Below, piece by piece: positions 1-9,582 of a stretch of DNA of 22,447 nucleotides. Each line of letters starts with the position of its first letter. Position 1 is the first letter of the stretch. The translations under genes were made by a program, and so were the position numbers. The notes beneath the pieces were generated by a model. It did no database searches. It worked only from the letters and a program-made list of their open reading frames with translations, and was not told where the DNA came from. Origin of the DNA: Rhizophagus sp. LPA8_4_AMF (lineage: Eukaryota; Glomeromycota; Glomeromycetes; Glomerales; Glomeraceae); the NCBI GenBank assembly GCA_021464525.1, contig JADRCO010001113.1, forward strand, positions 1 through 22,447, read 5' to 3'.

Positions 1-87
1 TTATTTACAAATTTTTTACATATATAATCATGTTTATTTATATATGGGAGTACTGGATCAATACTCTCACCAATAGGTACATCTCAT

Positions 88-128
88 TATAATCACACCA
101 TTGAGTGGTCCCGAAGGGTGTGATTATA
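88..128. repeat. 12-bp inverted repeat (hairpin)
   Basis: The arms TATAATCACACC (88-99) and GGTGTGATTATA (117-128) are perfect reverse complements around a 17-nt spacer. The spacer itself holds a small ACCA/TGGT inverted repeat. It lies just upstream of the helicase relic. It could be a short foldback element or one end of a repeat; no target duplication is evident. Confidence 0.7.
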
Positions 129-184
129 TAGGAGGTTGACTGTATATACTAAAAGGATAACTATCAGAGCCACTTAAAACAGAA

Positions 185-2136
185 ATACTATTTTCACTTG
201 CCGCAAAAAAGATTTTTGGATTTGATAATTTTTGAGATGGACAAATGGAAGCAATTATTGCTTATTTAAGTGATAAGGATACATTTGTATCTATGAAGAC
301 TGGCAAAGGTAAAACTTTATGTTATGTCTTGTCAGCTATTTGTTTTAAAGGCTTAACCATTGTTTTTAGTTTTCTTAAAGCACTTATGGATAATCAAAAG
401 GTTAGATTTAGTTATAATTACTGTATTGTATTTTTAATACTTAATAATTTTTTATATCTAGCGAGAACTAATAAGTGCTGGTATTTCATATACTACTATA
501 TATGCCAATTTAGCATAAGGAGCAAGTATCCAAGAAAAGATTTTTGAAGAAATAGTATGTGGATTGATAAAGATACTGTTTATTACACCTGAAAAATTAA
601 CATCTAATGGAGGATTTTATAAATTTATTACACAACTTTATGAACAAAAAAAGGTCTATTTTATAATTGATGAAGCACATTATATTCTGATATATTAGAA
701 TTTTAGGTAATATGATAATACTAGGCATTAGTATGGAAGATGATTAATTTCTGATTATTAAATAATATTATTTTATTATTACAGAGAGGCTTGGGATCAA
801 CTTGGAATATTAAAGCAGTATTGAAAAATGGCACCAATTATGTTACTTATGGCAACATGTACACGAATAGAAGTAAATGAAATTTGTAAAAACTTGATAA
901 TTGAAGAGAATAACTTTGCATTAATCTGTGGTTCTACAAGTTACTGATCAGAAATAATTTTCAATGTGAGGAAGAGAAAAGAAATCTGGGATCAATATAT
1001 TACCAAAATTATAAGTATTGTAAATGCCAATTTATTTGGACATATTATTATATATTGTGCAATACATTCAATTTGTGAATATTTATACAATAAGTTATAA
1101 GAAAGCTTGAATAATATATTAATAAATTATTTTCACAGTGATTTATGTGATAATGAAAGAAAAATAGCAATGAATAATTGGAAAACTAATTATACACAAA
1201 TAATGGTTGCAACATCTGCATTTAAAATGGGAATAAATTCAAGTAATGTATGAGTAGTAATTCATGTAAAAGCATCAATAAGTATGAGTATGTATATATT
1301 TCTGATAAATTAATATATTTTTGATTTTTCTATAATATTCTAATATTATTTACACTTTTATAGCTAGTCTTATTCAAGAAGCAGAACGTGCAGGACGTGA
1401 TAGAAATACAGCAATTCATTTTATTTTTTATGGTAAAAAGGATATTTGTACAAATTACTCTATAATAGCAGAGTACCAAGAAATGTGAATATTTTCTATT
1501 AATAATAAAATAAATATATATTTAACAAAAAAAAAATGACTAATTTTCTGGTTGAAATACTGTATCAATAATGAATCTATTATCGCAAATATTAAGCAAA
1601 AATTGATCAATAAACTTGAATGTGCTATTAGAAAAATTTTTGAGGTCTTCTACTATTGTAATTCACATTATGAATGTCATCAACAGCTAATTTGGTGATA
1701 TCAAGCATGGCCAAATGAACAAAAGCCACCTATATGTGAAATATGCAACAATTGCATTAATCTAATTGCTAATAAGCCAAAACTACTTGATGGTAAAGAA
1801 GAAATAATAAAGTTGATAGAAGTAGTAAAATATCTTATGCAAATGAGTGAATAAATTAGTCTAGATGATGTGGTAGATGTAGTTAGAGGCGGTAAAACTG
1901 CAAAAATAAAACAAAAAAATTGGTATATTCTGCCCGTATATCCAACTGAAAAAAGAAAAGTGTTGGAAACTAAAGATTTAGTTCGTTTTGCCTTGACTGA
2001 TTTAGTTGTTCATGGTTTAGTTCAAAAAAATATTATATTATAAAAACCAATTGAAAGTAGTAAATTTTTATTTAGCAATATTGTTATAAAAGGTGTGGTA
2101 CCAGATATACAAGTTAGTGCTAATATGCAAACTTAA
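185..2136 (+). pseudogene. RecQ-like DNA helicase relic
   Basis: This is a decayed superfamily 2 DNA helicase of the RecQ type (ATP-driven 3'-5' unwinding in intact members). Visible in order: Q-motif region with GQMEAI (about 236-253); motif I TGKGKTLCY (about 299-325); a counterpart of the Ia segment ending ALMDNQ; FITPEKL; DEAH box in YFIIDEAHYI (about 657-686); REAWDQLG; LLMATCT; motif V region MVATSAFKMGIN; motif VI QEAERAGRDR (about 1375-1404); and a zinc-cysteine segment ICEICNNC near 1740. A C-terminal segment ends with a stop at 2134-2136. Three introns fit: 401-461, 707-784 and 1288-1363. In-frame stops occur at 233, 516, 696, 822, 945, 1098, 1251, 1486, 1537, 1696, 1852 and 2041 (1486 and 1537 might be intronic). 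No frameshift is needed anywhere, yet the protein cannot be made. The true 5' end is not visible. The family is confident; its membership of a large fungal repeat family is inference. Confidence 0.85.
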
Positions 2137-2559
2137 CTCTATTTTGTTAAATAAAAATTATGTATAATAGATAATACATTTGCAGAAATTATAATAATTT
2201 GTGTTTATAGTATTTTGATTACACAAAAAAAAATTTGCTGTGTAATTTATATCAATAATGATTTTTGTACACCCCACCCTTAAATTATTTAATTATAAAA
2301 AATATATTTGTTATTTATATTATATTTACTTATTTTTTTTATTTTATTAAATATTTCAGAAATTTGTAATTTTTTAATATTTAAAATTTTATTTGTTATA
2401 TCTTTATTTGTCATATTTATGATTTTTTAATGCTATAATTCTAGTTAAAATGCTGTTTAAATTAGATAATTTAATTCTTTTTAAATATTTATCATAATAT
2501 ATAAGATCTTAAATATATATAAAATAACCAAAATAAAATTAACTACACTTTTCACTTAC
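2137..2559. other. AT-rich spacer
   Basis: I see only AT-rich sequence and homopolymer runs here, plus a short C-rich patch near 2272. There is no gene, repeat or RNA that I can support. Confidence 0.5.
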
Positions 2560-3770
2560 CGATCATTTTGACCATTTTTCAGCAGAAGTTTGTTGAAGGA
2601 AAAACTTAGTTTTTCTCTACTTAAGATGCTTATAAGTAGTTTTTTTGTTTTTATGAACTTCAAAGGGCATTTTTCAAAACTCGTCTAGACCTTTAACTTC
2701 TTGTTTAATAGAGTTACATACTTGAAGTAGTTTTCACTAAAGATATTTTTTAAAGCTGTGAAACCTGAACTCCCTTCATATTTATAAAAGTTTTATACAG
2801 TTAGTATTTGGGCTGCTGGTTTTTAAATACCTTTGATGATAGATTTTTCCATTAATATTATATTTTTGGAAGTATTATAAAAGTCTTTCTGTGAGGTACT
2901 AGTTGAAGAAATATCTTATGAAAAGTAAGTCTTTTTCTTGTTATAGTTGACGAATAAAGAGATATAGATGTAGTGGCTTAGTATTTAATACCTTTTTTCC
3001 TAGTTTTCCTTCAGATTTCTAGAAGTATTGATAACTTTCCTTTTGTTCAATTATTTTCTTTTTACTGATGTTTTTGAATTATGAAGTCTCTGAATTCTTT
3101 TAGGAATCTGGGGGTATTGGAATGCAGATATGTTAATCAAAAGGTTTGGTATATTTTAACTTTTTTGGATTTGTAGATCGATTTACAAAGGAGGGTGATT
3201 GTAGTTTGATAATTTGTTTTAAATTAGGCTAACACTTGTTAATCACTAGTTGTGATAATCAAATTAGTCATTAATAGTAATTTACTTTTATTCTGACTCA
3301 GTTCTAGTGTATCTATTCATGCTAACTCTTTATACAATATTCTTTGGATGAGTACACTATAGTAGTATTTAGTTTGATAGTTAATTATAGAGACCTAAAT
3401 GGTAATGTGTTAGGGCAAGTAGGTATCTTTGGTCAGCAATATCTTAGGATAATTGTGGAGATCTAAATGGATTATTCCAGATACAGTCACATAGCCTTTA
3501 ATGCTTGTCTGTTTTGACTACCAAATGTAGTTATACATGCCAACTTTATATTTTTTGCTATGGTAAAGGAACTCTGTGAAGATCATGGAAGAGATTGAGA
3601 CAGATTTAAGTAATTATATTGGTAACTATATGGTAATACTATCTTTTATAGGGAAAATTTTTGCTATTTGGATTGCAGTATAGTAAGTTCTTGAACTATA
3701 CTTTCTAAGATCATAAGGAGCGATATTCTCTAAGACTGGACATCCTATGATGATTTTCTACCTGTGCAAA
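2560..3770 (-). pseudogene. Unidentified degenerate coding relic
   Basis: Read on the minus strand from about 3770 down to 3060, one frame gives protein-like sequence. It opens with about 45 codons free of stops (containing GCPVLENIAPYDLRKYSSR), and later has SGIIHLDLHNYPKILLTKD and TPRFLKEFRDFIIQKH. After a probable frameshift near 3060 it continues to about 2560 with segments such as KYEGSSGFTALKNIFSEN. Stops interrupt it roughly every 15-25 codons, fewer than expected for sequence this AT-rich. I do not recognise the family. Its density of stops and its neighbours suggest a dead transposon gene or dead multicopy gene. The call rests on amino-acid texture only, so confidence is low. Confidence 0.35.
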
Positions 3771-4239
3771 AAAATAGGGTATTAACAGTGTATGTATAAG
3801 ATTCTTTTAAGAATGACAAGTAGATTATTAGTTTTTTGTTATAAATTAGCTTTATTTTTATTTCTACTTTATGTATTAGATTACTTGATTCTGATTTATT
3901 AAACTAATAAATGTGCTGCAACATTTAAAAAAAAAAATAAATTCAAAAATTCAAAAATCAGCTTTTTGCAATTATTTTATCATTTAGTAATCCAATTTGG
4001 CTGATTATTTTTTAAATTGTAACTATTAATAAGTTCTATAAAGCAAAAAAAAAGTTTATTCAAATTTGATTACTAGATCCTAAAATAATTACAAAAAACT
4101 AAAAAAGTAAAAGTATTAGTTTTAACACAAATCTGGATTTTGTTTATATTATATATAATACATATAATAATTTACATAAATTTTAGGTGTATTTGTATAA
4201 TTTATTTTATTTAATTATATATCAAATATATTTTTTAAG
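3771..4239. other. AT-rich spacer
   Basis: This stretch is AT-rich with several A and T homopolymers. I see no coding frame or RNA in it. Confidence 0.5.
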
Positions 4240-4712
4240 TTTAATTGGCAGTTCATGAATGAATGAGAATTTAATATGTAAAATTTATATATAATTTATA
4301 GTAATTTCAAAATCTGCATTTCTACTGATATAAATATGATTTATTAAATATAACTACAAGTAATTTTTGAGTTATATATACATATGCTATTTTCCTACTT
4401 TTATATATAAAAAAAATTATTATAAAGCATATATATTTGTGCAGTTAGCATGCATAGAAAGATTGTCATTGCATAATTTCTACCAGAATTATAGGAAATG
4501 CAGATTTTGACTATTAAAATAATTTTATAAGTATGCACATATTTTAAAAAGCTATATTATATTTAACTTAATTTCCAGGTTTGGGATATGAATCTTACAA
4601 ATATTTTGTATAATTAAAGGGGTGTGCCAATTGGTTAATCCAAAAATGTACAGATAAAAAATTAGCATATCCCCATTTTTCATTCTCATTCATCCGTGGA
4701 CTTTCAATTAAA
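4240..4712. mobile_element. Inverted-repeat (MITE-like) element
   Basis: The outer arms 4240-4270 and 4682-4712 are inverted repeats matching at 26 of 31 positions; both begin TTTAATTG and end GAATGAGAAT when read inward. Nested inside is a perfect 16-bp inverted repeat: TCAAAATCTGCATTTC at 4307-4322 and its reverse complement at 4495-4510. The interior has no coding capacity. This is the architecture of a non-autonomous foldback or MITE element of about 473 bp. The flanks ATATTTTTTAAG and ATATTTTTAG could be an imperfect target duplication, but that is uncertain. Confidence 0.6.
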
Positions 4713-5499
4713 TATTTTTAGTAATTTTTTTTTATTAAAATTTAATAATAAATTCCACTACAATTTATAAAGTTTTGCTTATTAATCATATAAATTTTTG
4801 AAAAATTGCTTAGTATTTTAAAGGTATTTTTCAAAAATTTTAAACTAGACATTTCTGTTTTTTAGCTAACTAATAATTCAAATTCAATAAAATTTATATT
4901 ATTGAATTTATAATAAGAAAAATCTAATGATAATAATTTCATTTTTATAACATTAATACTACTGAGATACAATATGGAGTAATTTTTTATTTGTTATAAG
5001 AAATATTCAGGATCCCATTGATTTATATGGTTTTTTATGTATTTAAATAAATATGGCTAGTAGGTGATAAAAAACAATTTATACTGAAAGTCAAATCTTA
5101 AAGCATATAATAATTAGCTAAATTCAAGTATTTTGCTAAGCAATCTTTATTCTTATTTCCAAATGGAGACATGGGAAATAAAGTAAATTTTTAAATAGGA
5201 TTTTTAAAATAATAAAAATGATAATTTAAAGGAATTTTTTGATTTTTTTGTATTAAAATTTATAATTATAATGGATAAACAAATTTTGAGTTTGATTTGT
5301 TAATCACATGTATCATTTAAACTAGCAAAATTTTTACAATTTATTCTTTAGGTTCTGAATTTTAAAATGCAAAAAAGAGTATTGAAAAATCTCTAGAACT
5401 AAACACTAAATGAGAAAGATTTCCAAGGTCCCTAATATATACACTACATTACACCTTTTTTTAACGGCAATAAAAGTAAAATTTGAATCATGTATAGGA
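4713..5499. other. AT-rich spacer
   Basis: I see AT-rich sequence with no supportable gene. It lies downstream of the 3' end of importin alpha. Confidence 0.5.
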
Positions 5500-5603
5500 A
5501 AAGAAAATTAAATCGCCGTTATTATGATTTCTTCATATAAATCATTAACTAAACCATGGAACCATTGAAAGAAAATTGAAATCGCCCTTGTTATGATTTT
5601 CAT
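5500..5603. repeat. Degenerate direct repeat downstream of importin alpha
   Basis: Two related copies, about 5500-5536 and 5568-5603, share the pattern AAAGAAAATT(G)AAATCGCC followed by TTATGATTT. The period is about 68 bp. They sit just past the importin alpha stop and may fall in its 3' UTR or just beyond it. Confidence 0.55.
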
Positions 5604-5608
5604 TTATT
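5603..5608 (-). terminator. Candidate polyadenylation signal for importin alpha
   Basis: The minus strand carries AATAAA about 40 nt past the importin alpha stop codon, a suitable distance for 3' end formation. Such hexamers are common in AT-rich DNA. Confidence 0.35.
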
Positions 5609-5648
5609 TGTCATCGTCGTATAAATGAAAGTCAAACTATTCACTGCT

Positions 5649-7802
5649 TTACATTGGGTTGTTACCATCGCCAAAGTGGAAACCTCCTTGAGGCATATTT
5701 ACATCTGTTTGGAAAGCAAATTGACCCGTAGTCGCGTCCATTTCAGGAGCCAAATTAGGATCCTCTTCTTCGTCTTCCGCAAAGTATTTGTCGATTATAT
5801 GATAAGCTTTCTTGTAAATTTCAAGATTTTCGTGATTCTGCAAGTTGTGAATTTTCTCCATGCCACCTGCCTCTTCAACAAACAAGGCGAATTGATTTAT
5901 GCCATCAGCTTTATCAATTTCACCAACTTTTAGAATATTCTCAAGACCATCAAGCGCAACTTGGATTATTTTATTATCCATACAAACCAATAAGTCACAA
6001 AGTGGTTTGATACATCCTTGACTAACAAGATATTTGATTTGTTCAGGTTTATTCAAACCACCAGATGTTGCATTGGAAATAGCCCAACATGCTTCTTTGC
6101 GAGTCTTAAAGTCAGCGTGCTGCAAGATATTGATAAGAGGTGGTATAATATTCGCATCAATAACAGCCTGTATCTGAGCACAATTTCCAGCAGTAATATT
6201 AGAAATTGTCCAACAAGCTTCCTTACGAAGTCCATCTTTTGGGCTAGATAATAAACTCAATAAAGCAGGTAAAGCACCACAATTGATAATAACTTGAGTT
6301 TGAACATCATCACCGGTAACAATATTTCCAACTGAACGTAACGCAGGAGTTTGAACAGACGTTGATGAGTGCCTAAATAAAGAAATATATATATTAATTA
6401 ATATAAAACAATGAAATTACTTTAATAAATAAAAATCTTACATTAAAAGCTCAACAAGTCGACGACAAACACCAGATTCAATAACTGCTTGTATTTTTTC
6501 ATTATTCCCATCTGATAAATATGAAATTGCCCAACAAGCATCAATAAGGACCTCATCATCAATAGAATAGATGAGTTTAGCGAGAACTGGAAGAGCGGGA
6601 GCGATCTAAAATCATGATGTTAATATTCGTTAATATAACTAAAAGAAAAGAAGCCATTTTAAGTATATCCTACCAAGTTCCAGTCTGGTTGAGGGCTCTT
6701 GCCACGACAGAAGTTAGACAATGTCCAAGTTGCATTTCTCAACATTGAAAGTTTATTATGTTCATTCAAAATAGCCAATAAAGGTCTAAGAGCTCCTTCA
6801 CGCAAGACATAATCACGACATGGGGGACTGTCACCAGCGATATTACCTAAAGCCCAAACAGCCTAATGTTCAAATAGTAATATATTATGTAAAATTAATA
6901 AAATTAGATAATAAAGAGTGAAGATGGTAAATACCTGTTCTTTAACATCAGCGACTGGACTACTCAATAATTCAACAAAGATAGGAACAGCTCCAGCATC
7001 AATCACAACTTGAGTTTGTTGTGAAGATCCTGATGCAATATTAGTTAGAGCCCAAGCTGCTTCAAACTATAAATTTATCAAAATTACGTTAATAAATATT
7101 TAAAGCTAACAGAGCCTATATTAGTTACTTACTTGAACCAAAGAGTGAGGAGATCTCAAGAATTCCACAAAACGGGAAACAACCCCACATTCAATAACTT
7201 GTTCAATTGGAGGATTCCTTTCCTTAGAAAGCAACTTTCTAAACTTGGTAGTTGCTTGCAATTGTTCTTCTACGTTATCAGAGAAGACCCCATGTATCAT
7301 ACCAGGTAATTGTTCTTGGAGCTAAGCAAATAAAAAAGGATAAGTATTATTAAATCGGCATAGTAAATATTATCATATATGAGTGTAAAAGTAGTCAAAA
7401 AATATAAAGTTCTCTGTTATGTAAAGGTAATTTATAAACTTAAACGGAAACGAATAGGAATCTAACTATTGTGATCTACGAAAAAAAATATCTAATAACT
7501 TGGTCGCGTATATCTCAATGAAACTTAATCGTAGTACAGAGAATGCTGCAAATGTTATACTGTTCATAAGGTGACGAATAAATATTATAACTTACCTGAG
7601 CGTTGATGGTGGCAACAGCAGCTTCGTCATCCGAGTCGGGGGAAGCAGGTACATTAAGATTACGGCGTTTCGCCAAGGATTCTTCCCGATTCTTTCGACG
7701 AATTTCTACTTGTAATTCCTCACGACGTCTGCGTAATTCGTCAGCTTTAAAAACAGCTTTCGTTTTAAAAGCATTTTTCCTATGTTCAGGTATTTTATCC
7801 AT
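5649..7802 (-). CDS. SRP1: Importin subunit alpha (karyopherin alpha)
   Basis: Nuclear import adaptor: it binds classical nuclear localisation signals in the cytoplasm and, through its N-terminal importin-beta-binding domain, docks on importin beta. Six exons (genomic, transcript order): 7596-7802, 7133-7321, 7066-6935, 6674-6862, 6442-6605 and 5649-6372. They sum to 1605 nt, giving 534 aa, the normal family length. Residues 1-60 are the basic IBB domain ([18 protein letters not shown] then AKRRN). Armadillo repeats follow, with the NLS-groove Trp/Asn ladder at W137/N141, W179/N183, W222/N226, W348/N352 and W390/N394. One repeat has W264 with Tyr268 in the Asn position, and N310 lacks its Trp partner; both variants occur in the central repeats of this family. 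The C-terminus is acidic (AEDEEED, about 491-497). All splice sites are GT/AG and frames close exactly. The start Met is followed by the standard IBB opening. The gene is divergent from the DJ-1 gene. It looks intact. Confidence 0.96.
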
Positions 7803-8225
7803 GTTATTCGTTTGTTTTGTGATATATGCTAGACGCGATCACTCGAACCACTATTAACCCCTCCTCAAGGACAAGTAAGGGAAATGTACTTCAAGCTTGC
7901 TAAAATAAAAAATCTTTTTGACGGAAAGAGACTACAAATCATGTGATTGCTACGGCTAATCAATAAATGTATAATAAAACTATCGATCCGATTATAAACT
8001 TTCCTTTATTATATACTATGAAAGTGTCAGAAGTGCCAATTAAAATTTGTATTCATGTTCATGTGGGTCGTTGCCGAATTAATAAACAAAATAGGAAATC
8101 AACTAGATCTCGGATATCGGTCGAGCATCGATGCCCATTCCGGATAGCATGAAGATAAAAAGATAAAGCGTAATATTTCTTTTTTTTATTCGTCTTTTTT
8201 TTTCCTATTTCTTTTTGAAAGAGTA
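7803..8225. promoter_or_regulatory. Shared divergent promoter region
   Basis: These 423 bp separate the start codons of importin alpha (leftward) and the DJ-1 gene (rightward), so both promoters must lie here or overlap. A CCAAT box is visible at about 8034-8039. Several CG-containing patches (about 7830-7860 and 8100-8145) stand out from the AT-rich surroundings. A pyrimidine-rich tract precedes the DJ-1 start. Promoter function is inferred from position. Confidence 0.5.
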
Positions 8226-9189
8226 ATGTCCGATCAGAACAGTAAGAAGGCTCTTGTGATAGTAACAGACGGCTCAGAAGAAATAGAAACAGTGGTATCC
8301 GGTGTGTATTTTATGACTCGAACAAGAGATTGCGCAATATAAATTTTCATTGATTTTTTATTTAGTTAGCGTGCTACGACGTGCGCAAATTGATGTGACG
8401 GTTGCTGGAATTACGTTACAAAATGATAATTACGCGAAATGCAATCGTGGTGTTAAGATTGTACCAGATCAATCTCTGTCAAATATTTCCAATTTCGTTT
8501 GTAATCTTTATTAATCTGTTCTCGTTTATGATACCAATGCTTAGAATTATGTAATAAAGAATTTTATTATTTCAAAAAAGGACATCTATGATGTTATTGT
8601 TATTCCGGGAGGTTTAAACGCTGCAAAAGCTATTTCATCAAACTATGAGGTTCAAAAATTGTTAGCTTCAATGCATCAAGCTGGCAAACTTGTCGCTGCA
8701 ATTTGTGCTGGTATTTAAATAAACCTTTTTGCTTAATTAAATTCATGTTTTATTTTCTGTCGTTTTTATTTTATTTAAATTTATTTATGTCAGGAACACT
8801 CGCGATTAAGAGCGCAAACATCAATAAAGGAGGAAAGATCACGTCTCATCCAATCGTTAAGGCTGATTTAGAAAATGGTTAATAGTTTTCAGTTTAATAA
8901 ATATTCAAAAAATACTAAACTAAGTTACAACAAATTTGTTTAATCATCTTAGAATATAGTTACCAAGAAGATCGTGTTGTGGTTGACAATAAAGTCATCA
9001 CCAGGTAATTATAAATTATAACTCAACTCATATGTATCTTAATTACATAATAATTTATTTATTTATTATAACACTAGCCGAGGACCAGGTACTGCGTTAC
9101 TTTTTGCATTAACAATTGTCGAATTGCTTCTTGGTGAAGAAAAACGTAATGAAGTCTCTAGCCATATGATCGTTGCATCTATTTTGTAA
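8226..9189 (+). CDS. DJ-1: DJ-1/PARK7-family protein (DJ-1/PfpI superfamily)
   Basis: Small Rossmann-like protein of the family that includes human DJ-1, linked to oxidative-stress sensing and removal of reactive carbonyl damage. Six exons: 8226-8301, 8366-8496, 8581-8710, 8794-8877, 8953-9004 and 9078-9189. They sum to 585 nt, giving 194 aa (human DJ-1 is 189). Hallmarks: N-terminal strand ALVIVTDGSEEIET with the conserved Glu at 19; LRRAQIDVTVAG; the IYDVIVIPGG strand (71-80); the nucleophile elbow VAAICAG with Cys111; and SHP with His131, matching the Cys/His/Glu site of the family. Cys51 occupies roughly the place of the second conserved cysteine. The end (SRGPGTALLFALTIVELLLG) is typical. 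Intron 2 uses a less usual donor (GTTTGT at 8497), chosen because it keeps frame and joins the two halves of the fold. A candidate AATAAA lies at 9302-9307. Complete; exact substrate unknown. Confidence 0.94.
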
Positions 9190-9582
9190 AAATTTCATAT
9201 TTTGCTATTTTGCTATTTGTAACATATTTAATCTTTCGATTCAACTGATTTCCTGGAAAAAAAAATTTTAAATATATTTACTTTTTCTTTATCGTATATG
9301 TAATAAAATATAAATTATAATTGTCAAACCCTACTATTGTTAATGTAATTTCATTACCTCATGTAGATCAATTAGAATGATAATTTTTGGTAATACATAT
9401 TATAACTCGATATTTTTGCGAAATTATTACGAAGTATAAAGCTCGACTTCGACAAATAACTTTCACTGCTCTATATCGGCACAATTTGTTTTGTTCCGTT
9501 TTTACTTCTGGAGCAGTAGCTGTTCAGAATAAAAAATTCTTAATCAGCTGCGGCAAAGTTAGCCTCGGTTTACACTAACAAA
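9190..9582 (+). promoter_or_regulatory. DJ-1 3' flank and kinase promoter region
   Basis: This 393-bp gap must hold the DJ-1 3' UTR and the kinase promoter and 5' UTR. It contains TACGAAGTA (about 9428-9436), a 9-mer that recurs elsewhere in the window. I see no separate gene. Confidence 0.45.

Noticed and set aside
245..547. A 100-aa ORF read as a small stand-alone protein
   Set aside because: Its first 52 residues are the motif I part of the helicase relic; the rest is a read-through of an intron (401-461) into another frame, and homology continues upstream of its Met.
5625..6251. Plus-strand ORFs across the importin alpha region
   Set aside because: They are antisense shadows of importin exon 6, whose minus-strand product is unmistakable.
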